From positions 3,431,501 through 3,495,500 of the forward strand of contig NC_089438.1 in the NCBI RefSeq assembly GCF_026210795.1: a DNA stretch of 64,000 nt. Reading direction: 5' to 3'. The position numbers and the translations under genes are program-made. The notes beneath the pieces were generated by a model that did no database searches, was not told the origin of the DNA, and saw nothing but the letters and a program-made list of their open reading frames with translations. Shown here piece after piece: positions 53,641 through 64,000 of the stretch. Position 1 is the stretch's first letter, and every line of letters starts with the position of its first letter. The DNA comes from Rhizophagus irregularis. Its lineage: Eukaryota > Glomeromycota > Glomeromycetes > Glomerales > Glomeraceae.

Positions 53641-53975
53641 TAAGGAGGGAATTTTCATAATGTATTTGTACTTTGTTATTTTTTTATTTTTTATTTAATT
53701 TAATAAAGTAAAATTAGATTTATGTAAATACAATTATAGTAAACTGTAATACAAATAGTAAATTCAGTGACCAAATCGTATAAATTCCGTGATAAAATCA
53801 GTGATCAAATCATGTAAATTCCATATAAATCCCGTGCAAATTCCGTATCCAAACCATATTTTTAGTGATACGGAATTGTGCATTTTTCCGTATCCTATTA
53901 TGATACGTTATTTCTAAGGAAAAAAAATCGTATAAAAACTTTATAAAAAACGTATCCAATTTTTTTATAGGGCTG

Positions 53976-55350
53976 TATAACGATGATTTTGAAAATTATG
54001 TTGGAAACAATTTTAAATATAATTGACATATTGCATGTAAGTCAATATTTTTAAAACCTATTGGAGACTTCAGTTTTATACATATTACGTATTAGTTACC
54101 TTATATAAATTATATAGAAAATAAATTTATTGATAATTCAGATATAGCAAGCTTAAAAAAGTTTAATACAAAATACGATAAAAAACTAACTGATAATAAA
54201 CCTCAATTATATTTACTATATTAAATGTTTAGCTAATAAATGTCATTAAAATTCAGTAACAACTACATTTATCATAACCATCTGATCTAATGAAAATTTA
54301 TACATATTATCTAATCTATTCACGAAATTTAGTACACAAAATCTTTGGTGTTTGTTTCTATTATATGAAATTATGATTTTTTTTAAAAAAATATTGTATA
54401 TGAAATAGTTTATTTCCTCCCTCATGAAGGGCAAGATTTGTTTAGATTTCTGTAACCAAGTCAATGTATTTATTTGTGTAACCTTTGAATTAGTTTAATC
54501 ATCATATGATATAATAAATTATTTTTAACGTATCATTTTTTTTTATTTAATAGAATAAATGAATTTAGTTTATTGTGTACTTCTAAAATATTTCTACAAG
54601 TATTTTTAATTTAATTTTAAAATATACTTTTTTTTTATAATGATTGAAATTTCTCATACTGGTATTAACAAAAATCTGCACCAATCATAAAAATAGAAAC
54701 ATTTGCTTAATAAAAATAAAAAGATATGAATATGAAATGTGATAAATACGAAATTTTAAAAAAACTATTATAAATCTTATTTGATGTAAGAAGTTAATTC
54801 CTTAAAATTGAACTTACTTTTTTTCTCATGATCATAATAGGATGTCATAATTACCAATTGTAAGATATTTAAGATATTTAAGATAGTTGAGATTATAAAT
54901 TGTATATTTACGTACTTTATATAGCAATTTTGCCATTGATAAAAATTTAAATTTCCAACCAACCAACACCTGATCTAAACATAAACGTTATGGACTCGCT
55001 TAATAAAATAAATATACGAAGAAATAAGCGGGCTATACTAGGTTAATGCCGTTCATTTATTTCTGACACTACATGTCTCGTATAAGTACTAGACCATTTT
55101 ATTTTATCCATAATATTGATGATTAGGACAAATGAAATTTAGATGAATGAAAAACTGGTGTGGTCCACAGGCGATTAGTATAGTAACATCATTTTGTTTT
55201 TTTTTTATGGAATAGACAGGAATATCAAATAAACAAATACGGATATGAAGCATATAAATAATAACAATGAAATTAGTAGGTCAATAACGTTAAAGCAAAT
55301 TTACATAGGCGATTTTTCACATTGGGTTCATGATTTTTAAGATGTGTATC
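53976..55350. other. Intergenic, no gene seen
   Basis: AT-rich. Minus-strand open frames of 60-70 codons at 54246 and 54777 have no recognisable motif. Nothing else supported. Confidence 0.4.
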
Positions 55351-55593
55351 CTATATAAGATGTTGTGTGTATATCAAAGAAATTTTTATTCGATTTTTTG
55401 TGTAATTCCGGATGAATAAATTATAATAGTGAATCGCAAAAGCATTTAAAGTTTTGAGTTTATCCAATGAGACCCATTGAACAAACTCTCGAAGGTGATT
55501 TAGAATGACTATGTATGGATCCTCGTAATACCAAACATACCTTAGAGCAATCCCATTCTCTTCACAGAGTTCTTTTTTAATCTGATCACGCAT
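55351..55593 (-). pseudogene. Fragment resembling a PD-(D/E)XK/VSR-like endonuclease tail
   Basis: 80 codons: 'MRDQIKKELCEENGIALRYV' followed by 'WYYEDPYIVILNHLREF'. The pattern (charged helix with R-D-x-x-K, 'LCEENGI', beta strand 'LRYVWY') resembles the C-terminal half of endonuclease-like ORFs that recur in this fungus. The later part ('YTKNRIKISLIYTQHLI') does not. No upstream catalytic part was found in any frame nearby, so it is a remnant at best. Confidence 0.35.
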
Positions 55594-57382
55594 TAACTGC
55601 TTTTCAAAGTCTTTCTAATGATTAATCTATTATCGTCATTAATATTTTTCACCCTTTTGTTGTAGCAGATACGGAACTAAAAAATTAAGACATTAATTTT
55701 GATTGTCCGAAAATACTATGCAAAAAAGTTCGTCTGTTCCACGTGATTTCATACACGTGATCATTTCTAAATTTTGATGGTGTTAAATAAACTACTTTTT
55801 AACTTTATTAGTTTCAATAATATTAGCTTAGGTTTTGTTACTTTAAACACTGTTAAACTTTAGATTGAACTTTTAAGATGAATTTGATCTAGCTTTTTGT
55901 TTTTGAGATAAATTTTTTTTGTAAAATAAAGTTAATTTAATAAATAAATATATAATCAATTACGATAATATTCTTTTTAGGCTATTGTTATTAGAAGACT
56001 TTGATATATTAAAAATGCAAGTGGCAGCAAGAGAGATTGTCTGTAGAAAAACGATTAATCTCAGTAATTTCTCAATGTAATCTTAACTTTTATAAATAAT
56101 TTAAAATTGCTAAAATTACAGTGTTTAATTTTTAATTATTTAACTATACTATTTATCTATTTATCGAAGTTATCATATCATTAATTAATATGAAATCATT
56201 ATATTTAGCACTATCAAAATGAATTTCTTTTTTTTTTTTCGAAAAAACTAGAACCAAGACGCCCTGGACCTTCTAACTATTTCATCACTAATTATTACTT
56301 AATTATCATTTGTGGAATCATTTAATTTAATCCAAGAATTAAAAATTCAAATTCAAAATAATTGTTAAAGTCGGATACTGTGAATTCGAATTTTAAGTGT
56401 AATGTAATTATAAAGTGAATAATTCATACCCATTCAACCGATCTGCAAAGGTTCTAACCTTGCATTTCATGTCTCAAGTGTCTAGGTTATATCCTTCGTG
56501 GTCCGCCCATGGTTTTAACCCATGTCCGTGATATACTTTATAAAGGATTTTACTGGTGTATTATATATATATTGCTTCATAGCTTATTGTATTAAGAAAA
56601 TACTTCTTAGGAACGTGAGCTTAAATTCAAATTAAGTAGTTGAAGTTTATAGAAAATCTGTCCATAATTCTTTATTTAATTTAGAGAAAAGAAGATTATT
56701 TATGATAGGTTTATTTTAATAAAATGGAGAATACGATACATTATTTTTTAATCCTTTATTTTTCTTATAATACGATATTCTTATTGAGAATTATTATTTT
56801 TTAATAAAGCCAAATAAAAGCTTATGGTTAATCACTAAATGGCTATATTATAATCTACCCACTACGTTTAACTTTAAAATAATGACTAAAGTCACGTGTA
56901 AAGAAAATAGACCAATAAGAAAGCAGAATAAGACTGGGATATAAATTAGTAAAATGGTAAGTTGAGTAGTATAATTAAAAAAAGTTTTTTACGCTGCAAA
57001 TATACAGTAATGTATATTTATTTATTGTATATATTTAGTTAACCAGACGCGTTTTCATCATTCTCATCAATATGATATTTTTTTTTATTACTGCGCTATT
57101 TACTAATTAAGTTTTTATATTATAGCGTTAACAAATTTACTAATTATATACCCTTGAAATCAGTCATAAATTGTAAATGAATTGAAATTTAAAGTCATGA
57201 ATTTTTCTTTTTTCATGATGGATGACAAGATTTTTTCATTTGATAATGTTTAGGACAAAATATCTTTAATTTACAATATTTGTTAATATTTTCCTTAATT
57301 ATTTTTATTTAGTTATTGTTATTTATGATGGGATTTATTTCAATTAATCAATAAAGGCACCAAAATTTGACTTTAAGTATCT
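55594..57382. other. Intergenic, no gene seen
   Basis: AT-rich with a GC-richer island at about 56425-56535 (CCGATCTGCAAAGGTTC, GTGGTCCGCCCATGG). That island is short, has no ORF, and lacks tRNA-like arms. Nothing else supported. Confidence 0.4.
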
Positions 57383-58006
57383 AAATGGACTAAGGAGAGG
57401 TTGAGGGAAATTCTTGGCGATCATGCCGATCCTTTGAGTAATCTCTCACTCGAGGAGAATGAAGTGCTGTTGGCAATAAATTATATTGGAGAATACTGGC
57501 CTGAGAAACTGCCTAAGAAGAATATTCATGTAATAATCGAACCACCCATGTCAACTTCTGCTTCGAACGAGGTATTGGAATTAAGGGAGAAACTCGCTTC
57601 GTTGCAGGCATTACTCAACAAGTCTGTCTATGGTACGTATAAAGTTTTGCAAGAAATCTTCAGGTTATGAAACTATTCCTCAGAAAATGATGTTTCACGT
57701 CAAATTAGTTACTGTCTTAACCTGGTTGTTGCATTACAGACTTCGACGTTGTCGTTCACCTGAAACGGAAGCCAAATAAGTGGACTGCAAATATCGAACA
57801 TGCGACTCTCGAAGGGCTTAAGGAATATATATACATAAGATATATCAATCACCCACACTTGAAAATGATGGGGAAGAACTCAACTCTATTAATAATGAAG
57901 ACAAATACTTGCCTCAGAACGATAAAGACTTCCATGAAATCCTCCGCATATTCGTGTCAAATAAAAATCTCTCGTTTACTGTATTCATTGTATTCATACA
58001 TGTTTA
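57383..58006 (+). pseudogene. Crinkler-like (CRN) effector-family pseudogene
   Basis: First exon about 57383-57632: 'LREILGDHADPLSNLS', 'IGEYWPEKLPKKNIHVIIEP', then 'VLELREKLASLQALLNKS'. A GTACGT..CAG intron (57633-57739) follows, then 'DFDVVVHLKRKPNKW' and 'TANIEHATLEGLKEYI'. Near 57830 the frame shifts, and the continuation ('LENDGEELNSINNED', 'ILRIFVSKNKN') ends at TAG 58004. The 5' end is missing: no ATG and no start of the ubiquitin-like CRN header. The strand before the Leu-rich segment ('KNIHVIIEPP') is what suggests the Crinkler header, a secreted or nuclear effector module known in oomycetes and this fungus. Assignment is from memory. Confidence 0.55.
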
Positions 58007-59335
58007 GGTTGAATTCTTCCGCTTCCAACCATACCAATAATGGCAAGCTTAAAACACTTCTGTTTAATTAATAACAGAATATTTTATATTTTAGTTATTT
58101 GAAATCAATAAATACATATAAAATTGAGTTATTTCAAGCGTAAACTTCATCCATAAAAAAACTGATTTTCAAAAATTCGTGTTTCTGGATATTGTAAGAT
58201 ATAAAAGACATGTTTTTTATAAAAAAATGTTTAGTGCTATACATATTTTTAAGAACACACTTATGAGAAACTTACTAAATCATTAATAATTAGTTTTTTC
58301 TAGCTAATAAAGTGGAATGATTAAATTAATTTTGCCAAATAAAACTTCTTGCGATCTTATTTTTGGAACTTAATAATAACTTAGTCGATATGGCATCGCT
58401 ACTATCATATTTGAAAGTTAATTTTGAATATGATCACGTAAACATAGTTTGAAGTAGGTCAACTTTGACGTAAACATTATTAACATGGAATACTGTATGT
58501 TATTTTTGTCAACCATTTTGGTAATTAGTCATTATAATCATTAATTATTTTTTTTTTTATAACCTTAATCTGCAACATTCTTTTATACTAGTTTTCAAAT
58601 AAATTATTCTGTAATATCTACAGAATTTTAGTTAACTACTCACATCCGCAAAGATTATGTAAAATAATATTTCTCGCAAGAAAATTTCTCCATAATTTCG
58701 AATCTACAGAATGAGAAGTTTTTAATGTTTATATAAATATTATATCACATTTCTTTTCTTTGTGGTCATTTTACTAAAAATTAATAAAGGATTTTGTTTT
58801 GAATTTTTAACTTGTGTATGACGTACAGTATGTGAGGTGTAATGTATGGCCCGCAATTCTGATTAAAAGTTCGAGATTAAACCCAGATTTACCCAGGATA
58901 AAATTTGGATAAATATGTACCCGGAGCGGCAAAAGTACTCGAGATAGCGAAGAGTAGCTCGACATTTTGATTACATGTCATGTGTATATATATTTTCATA
59001 AATGGTTGTTTAGTAATTACTACAAGCTGAGAGTCAGCTACGAACTGTGAGTCTTATGAAAAAAATTAATCAATAGAAAATCAGCTTACGTCACAATGTC
59101 ACATGTGGTGCCGATCAAAATAATCAGGTGTCGGTGAAACAACTGAAACATTACGTTATTGAAAAAAAACTCTTTCCCTTTTTTTTTCATTTTGGTAATT
59201 TTCTGCAGTAATTTTGCGCAAGTTTATTTTTTTAGTTTCTATTTGAAACACCTAAAGGGAAGAGGCCCTTAAGGGCGCCTCGGGCATAAGACGAGGTTTT
59301 ATTGTTCTCATTATACACATATTTAAGGGTTGGTT
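58007..59335. other. Intergenic; 5' flank of the 681-residue ORF
   Basis: AT-rich until about 59240, then GC-richer (AAGAGGCCCTTAAGGGCGCC, GGCATAAGACGAGG) immediately before the ORF. No gene seen. The composition change near 59240 may mark the left edge of a separate unit. Confidence 0.4.
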
Positions 59336-61381
59336 ATGTCTTATTTTCCAAGAGCTGACGACTTTGCTCCTGCACCCGGATACGACCATATACTCGTTGG
59401 TCCTAATGATTTTATTTTCAACCACGATACTATACAAACAACACCTCCTATTGATGATACTTTATCGGATATACCTCCACTTCATAATGACCTTGAAGAT
59501 ATTAGGCCCTTTTCTTCGCCTGATAAAAAATATATTTTTTCTACAAAATACGAAAAGTTCCACGTGACTCCACACCATAGAGCCGGTTATAACAAGATTT
59601 ACAATTTTAGGCGCTCAAAAAGTTTCTTTTTTGAGCTGGTTGATCATTTACCAGACACCAATCAACTTCAATTGAAGATTTACACAAATGATTATCATAT
59701 GTCCTCTACCCCGATTAATCATGATTCCACGAGCCGACTCCCTAATTTCAAATTTCAAATATCGAAACAGCTCACGCACTTTTTTTCAACACAAAAAGTT
59801 ATTCCTCGAAGATTGCAAGAAAAATTTTTTACACATATTCGTAAAAAACTATTGGAGCGTTTGGATTTTATAAGATCACGTGCCCAAAAAAAAGACAACA
59901 ATAATCACATGACTAAAACTTTTTTTAATTTTTCGTATAAAAAATATAGATTTTATTTTGGAATTTACCTTTCATGTAATCATACTCACACAGTAGGTTT
60001 ACTTCCTAATACTACTGCGACTTGCTCCATTCCGGTCCCTTTTACAATGTCACATCATCGTCATGCCTGTATCATCCACCATAAGAATTTAGTCCTATAC
60101 TGTATCTCGAAGGATAACAAAATTCCTGACTATAGTCGTTGCAAAACATTCAAAGATTTTCACGCATCTCGCCTCTACAACAGATGGACTCAAAAGAAAA
60201 TACATCAGAATTTTTCGAACCGATTGGGAATCTCTTTTACGACATCATACCATGCATATAGCACTAACGTCGTTGCTACAAAAGGACTTGATTTTATTTA
60301 TGGCAAAACTTATGGGAATCTTCAATTTACTCCCAGTTCTTCTCCAAATGTAAAGAAAAGACAAGAAGCACGTTTTAATGCTTTGGTTAGACACACTTTT
60401 CATAACGCCAAGTTGGATGATAATGCGCTAACGGATGATAAACTCCAAGTTGCACGACATCACAAATTATTATTCCAAGAAAATCAAAGATTTATCACTC
60501 CCATTAAACACCTTCGATACAAGAAAAGATTTGTCATACCATCAAAAGGTTATTACACCTTTCCGATCCCTTTTTATAAACCAAGGACTGTATCTGTACC
60601 TGCTATAGTGGAAACGATTTGCAACGATAGCTCTGTCGCATCTACATCGATTGAGAATTCTATACCCCCAGTCAACACAAACAATTGGGAGAATGTACCT
60701 GAACATTATATTCCTTTAATTCCTCCATTTCCCGTTTACGAAGGTGGCCGATTGAATCAACCTTCTCATTTGAAAATTCGGACAAAACAATTACAACCAC
60801 TTGCAGTTGGCAGTGATGGCTGGTTAGCCCTCATGAAAGAAATTTATGATGATCACGTATCAATGACAAAATATGAACGTGGAAAAATTGATGCTGGAAT
60901 ACAATGGGAAACTACTCCTGATCAAGGCGAATATCGGAGAGATCTTTGTGATCTTATAATGCAAGTTACTGACAACAAACATGAGTATGAAATGAAATTA
61001 CTAGAAATCTCATCGTTAGTACCACCTGAATTACCAATTGTACCTGGACCTATTAAAAACAGCGAACGTAAAAAACGCGAAAAGCGTCATTCACAAAAAT
61101 TAAAAGAATTTGAACGGAAAAAACAGGAAGATACTGAAATCTTAGAAGACTTACGTTCTAAGGTTATCAATGAGGATGATATTTTTTACATGGAATACTA
61201 TAGGAAGGAATATAGTTTAACATATCAGCCTTGTGCTATCATGGACGATAGACCGCTTAAACGAAGTGCCAGTGATAATGGCAATTTAGATACTTATTAT
61301 GGCTATCATAAAGATAAAAAGGTTTGCATATTATCCGCCCCGAAGGATTTGGAAAACAGTTCGTCTACTCGTACTACCTAA
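59336..61381 (+). CDS. Single-exon 681-aa protein, possibly Rhizophagus DUF8211 family
   Basis: Starts at ATG 59336 ('MSYFPRADDFAPAPGYDHI'). No intron, signal peptide or membrane segment. It has a basic, aromatic-rich N-terminal half ('YNFRRSKSFFFELVDHLP', 'YKKYRFYFGIYLSCN', 'KDFHASRLYNRW'), a middle motif 'SPNVKKRQEARFNALVRH' and 'DDNALTDDKLQVARHHK', and a Pro-rich stretch. A charged coiled coil ('SERKKREKRHSQKLKEFERK') and an acidic/basic tail with 'DRPLKRSASDNG' complete it. I believe these motifs belong to the fungus-specific DUF8211 family, but this is memory, not a search. Function unknown. Base composition is visibly GC-richer than the neighbouring genes, and a GC-richer tract continues downstream to about 62.3 kb, so it may belong to a mobile or recently acquired unit. 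Confidence 0.75.
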   Translation: MSYFPRADDFAPAPGYDHILVGPNDFIFNHDTIQTTPPIDDTLSDIPPLHNDLEDIRPFSSPDKKYIFSTKYEKFHVTPHHRAGYNKIYNFRRSKSFFFELVDHLPDTNQLQLKIYTNDYHMSSTPINHDSTSRLPNFKFQISKQLTHFFSTQKVIPRRLQEKFFTHIRKKLLERLDFIRSRAQKKDNNNHMTKTFFNFSYKKYRFYFGIYLSCNHTHTVGLLPNTTATCSIPVPFTMSHHRHACIIHHKNLVLYCISKDNKIPDYSRCKTFKDFHASRLYNRWTQKKIHQNFSNRLGISFTTSYHAYSTNVVATKGLDFIYGKTYGNLQFTPSSSPNVKKRQEARFNALVRHTFHNAKLDDNALTDDKLQVARHHKLLFQENQRFITPIKHLRYKKRFVIPSKGYYTFPIPFYKPRTVSVPAIVETICNDSSVASTSIENSIPPVNTNNWENVPEHYIPLIPPFPVYEGGRLNQPSHLKIRTKQLQPLAVGSDGWLALMKEIYDDHVSMTKYERGKIDAGIQWETTPDQGEYRRDLCDLIMQVTDNKHEYEMKLLEISSLVPPELPIVPGPIKNSERKKREKRHSQKLKEFERKKQEDTEILEDLRSKVINEDDIFYMEYYRKEYSLTYQPCAIMDDRPLKRSASDNGNLDTYYGYHKDKKVCILSAPKDLENSSSTRTT

Positions 61382-62744
61382 GTACTCATTAGTCAATTTT
61401 AATATAACCACTTATACATATATTAGTTTCTCTTTGTACATGCTTATTAGCATTTTAGTTCTTTTCTTTTACGTTAGATTTTTAACAACCTAAAATAGTG
61501 TAAACCATTTCACCTCTTACAGTATTTACAGGTGGCAACCCTTGTGGTTGAAAGAAAAATACGGATTAATGCTCGTCAATTAATTGAATTTAGCTATTTA
61601 TAATGTTTAGATCGCCACAACTTCTTATTATTTTGTTAGGGTTCTTTATATAGTTCATACTTTTTCTCGGATATTGGTCCCTATTCGGTTGTGGAGGGGA
61701 TCAATCTGGTTCGATGGATTTAAAGAAGTTCGGGTCCGCCCTAGGGTGGATGATAGCTAGATGTAGGGTAGCACCGTTAGGTATATGTCCTGTTAATAGC
61801 CTATCCGTCTTCACATAAAATAGAAACATTACGTTATTTACGTATGCATTTGACTCCACCCCTGACGTAAATAATAAGGTTATAATCACTCGAGTGGGGT
61901 GTTTGACTCAGAGCTTAGGTTCTTATTAGGCGGAGAACATAAACTTTCTAAAGTCAATATTGTTAATTTGGGTTGCTTGCGTAATCATGTTTTTCCGGAA
62001 AGTTCTAGCATGTATTTTTTATTACGCAACTTTCAATCATTAGTAAAAATGTCATTTTGCGGAATGACTGATTATTTCTTTTATTTCTTATAAAACCAGA
62101 ATTATTTTTAAACGGGCGGTTCGAGCTTTTTCCAAAAAGTTCTGGTATATCTTTTTCATTATGCACGCGAAATCTCCTCTGATTTGCATTTTGCGGATCA
62201 TGGAAGTTTTGTGATATATTTACAATGAAATAGGGGATAACTACTTAATATCGGTTTTCGTGAAATCACAATCGCCTCGATTTTGTTGATCTATTTCAGC
62301 CCATGCGTCTCCTGAAATCTGAAAGATAAATTGAGGGGCATAAAACATGTACTGTCCGATTTTTTATAAATAACTGCCAGTTTACCTACCTTTTGATCAG
62401 CATCCAGTCTATATCTTAGTGAGATATCGCATAATATTTACTGAAGATGAAAATTTTATATATATATTTACTATATATATATTTATTTATTTATTGCATA
62501 TGAAATTATAATTTGAGAAATATTGTAATTAGCAATTATCATAAAATTATATAATAGAACAACTGTTTACAGAACTTATAATCATGAATTAAAAATGAAA
62601 TTTTTTTTCCCTTAACGTAAAAAAAAAAAATAATAACAGATAATTACAAAACACAATAAAAATTTTGATCATCTTTTTTTTTATGCATATCGCATATCAT
62701 AAATTGAGGTAGTACATTGATGCATTATTTGGGTTACGCATGAT
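61382..62744. other. GC-richer 3' flank with diverged internal duplication
   Basis: To about 62.3 kb the composition resembles the preceding ORF. TTTTTCCGGAAAGTTCTAGC (about 61990) and TTTTTCCAAAAAGTTCTGG (about 62127), each followed by ATTTTGCGGA, form a worn direct duplication. Short open frames here have no motif. From 62.4 kb it returns to AT-rich DNA. Confidence 0.45.
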
Positions 62745-62750
62745 CAACTC

Positions 62751-62870
62751 TATAAATAAAATTTCGGAGTCATAATTCCGGCTCAGCCTTTCTATTCTTT
62801 TTTTTTTTTTTTTTGTTTCAAAATCCATAACAGAAAAATTTTATTAAAAAAAAATTAAATCTTTATATAT
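62751..62870 (+). promoter_or_regulatory. Likely core promoter of the last kinase gene
   Basis: TATAAATAAA at 62751-62760 lies about 120 bases before the ATG. It is followed by a pyrimidine-rich tract (CTTTCTATTC then a T-run, 62788-62814) typical of a fungal transcription start/leader region. Inferred from sequence only. Confidence 0.5.
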
Positions 62871-62878
62871 TATTCATT

Positions 62879-64000
62879 ATGTCTTATAGTGAAAATCAAT
62901 CAGTTAATGCTGCACTTAATAGAGCAAAAGCATTAATAGATTTTAATATTTGCAATGATATACACAAACAATTTGAATTTGTGCGACAAACACTTCTTGC
63001 TGATAATTCACTTACAGAAAATGAAAAATATGAAGCAATAATAATATACACTAAATGTTATGATTCTTATAAAGTTATGTATAATTCAGGAACAAAAAGA
63101 ACTTGTGATAATTGTAATCAAGAATGCTTGGCTACATTATATTGTGAACTTTGTATTCGAAATTATTTAAAAGCAAAATTTTCAAATTGGACATCTGAAA
63201 ATGTTAATATTGATAATTTAATAAAAGAATGTCAAATGGAAACATTAAAACCAAATAGAATAGTAGAATGGATTCCATATAATAATTTGAAAAATATTAA
63301 ATATCTAACAAAAGGTGGATTTTCAGAAATTTATACAGCAGACTGGATTGATGGATATTATATAGAATGGGATTCTAAAGAACGACAATTAAAAAGATTT
63401 GGGAGACATCAAGTAATACTTAAAAAATTAGAAAATGTTGAAAATGCAAACCAAAGTTGGCTTGAAGAGGTTTGTAATTTAAACTATTTAAAATTTTGAT
63501 AATATTCTATTAAATTACTAAAGAATTTTTTGGTAGGCTAAATCACATTTAACTCTAAGCACTAAATACCCAAATATTGTTCAATGTTATGGTTTAACAC
63601 AAGATCCGTCAAATGGAGATTATATGCTTGTAATGAATCAAATGGATACAGATTTAAGAAAATATTTACACCAAAACCGACAACTTACATGGAGAGAAAG
63701 AATTCAAATTGCTGTTTATGTAATTAAATCACTTCAAATAATTCATACAGAAAATGCAATTCATAGAGATTTGCATTCTGGAAATGTATTAAATGATTTT
63801 GGTACTGTATTTCGTATCAGTGATCTTGGATTTTGTGGACCTTCAGATAAACCATTAAAAAGTATATATGGAAATCTTCCTTATATAGCACCTGAGGTTA
63901 TTATTGGAAAAGAACAGACTTTTAAATCTGATATTTATAGTATCGCAATGCTTATGTGGGAAATTTCATCTGGACAACCACCATTTTTTAATTATGATCA
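62879..64000 (+). CDS. Zinc-ribbon protein kinase, 5' part (runs off window)
   Basis: Exon 1 is 62879-63469 (197 codons), intron 63470-63535, and exon 2 from 63536 is open to the window end. The N-terminal helical extension ('ALNRAKALIDFNICNDIHKQ') resembles the 'ALIDYNIHNDIHKR' header common in this family. It is followed by two cysteine pairs 'CDNCNQEC' and 'CELC', then 'NWTSENVNIDNLIKECQ', 'EWIPYNNL', loop 'LTKGGFSEIYTADW' and 'VILKKL'. Exon 2 has 'YGLTQDPSNGDYMLVMNQ', 'IHRDLHSGNVL', 'ISDLGFCG' (DLG), 'IAPEVI' and 'SDIYSIAMLMWEISSGQPPF'. All catalytic landmarks seen so far are present, so an active kinase is likely. The exon layout matches the 49.4-kb kinase. Confidence 0.87.

Larger units (their letters stand above)
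52415..53972. mobile_element. TIR element with CTG flanks and CT-rich interior
   Basis: The left end CCCTATAAGAAATATGTATACG is inverted at the right end (reverse complement CCCTATAAAAAAATTGGATACG). CTG flanks both sides (52412-52414, 53973-53975), a 3-bp duplication as in CACTA- or Harbinger-type transposons. Sub-terminal motifs GTATACGGAA and TTCCGTATA recur several times in both orientations near each end. There is no transposase; the interior is two CT-rich tandem repeats. Classification is uncertain. Confidence 0.62.

Noticed and set aside
56425-56535. GC-richer island as a tRNA or SINE
   Set aside because: It has words resembling A and B boxes but no cloverleaf, no target duplication and no A-tail.

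Overview
The window looks like nuclear DNA of an arbuscular mycorrhizal fungus (Glomeromycotina, most likely Rhizophagus irregularis or a close relative). The reasons are its very AT-rich sequence, short phase-consistent GT..AG introns of about 60-110 bp, and a typical gene set: zinc-ribbon protein kinases with the 'WTSGN', 'EWIPYNQF' and 'YGISQDP' signatures, a kinase-Sel1 fusion, F-box/LRR-like genes, a Crinkler-like remnant and dense transposon debris. Family names rest on motifs and on my memory of these families; no search was run.

Layout. 15-5003 (+): the 3' part of a kinase gene in which the N-terminal zinc-ribbon/N-lobe exon has been amplified at least eight times; only the last copy keeps an intact ATP loop and feeds into an intact C-lobe. 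5-13 kb: gene-poor DNA with two hAT-type MITEs carrying perfect 8-bp target duplications (6703-7147, 11972-12748), a third inverted-repeat element (10834-11061) and a dead F-box gene. 13.25-30.43 kb (+): one large HSP90-like/sacsin-like ATPase gene ending in a zincin-like HELAH motif. It is broken by a solo LTR (14669-15774), a small MITE (about 16054-16240), a 1.5-kb minisatellite (16.6-18.08 kb) and an 8.2-kb LINE on the minus strand (18453-26677, 18-bp target duplication), and it also has two in-frame stops and one apparent frameshift.

30.4-39 kb: repeats, namely two Helitron-like 3' ends, a Pif1-helicase remnant, a pogo-like MITE, a second TIR element, and two tandem arrays that look like micro-exons separated by splice sites. 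39.2-40.8 kb (-): an intact F-box gene. Dead relatives lie at about 8.9-9.8, 42.4-42.9 and 48.2-48.9 kb. 43.5-47.8 kb (-): a kinase fused to more than 20 Sel1 repeats, with one frameshift. 49.36-51.17 kb (+): an intact six-exon zinc-ribbon kinase. 52.4-54.0 kb: a TIR element filled with CT-rich repeats. 57.4-58.0 kb: a truncated Crinkler-like pseudogene. 59.3-61.4 kb (+): a single-exon 681-residue ORF of GC-richer composition, possibly DUF8211. 62.9 kb to the end (+): the start of another zinc-ribbon kinase.

The genes do not form an operon or a pathway. The window shows lineage-specific signalling families (kinase, Sel1, F-box) expanding by tandem and exon duplication while transposons break the neighbouring genes. 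The most unusual object is the kinase gene at the left edge, whose hybrid exons repeat a degenerate pseudo-N-lobe.
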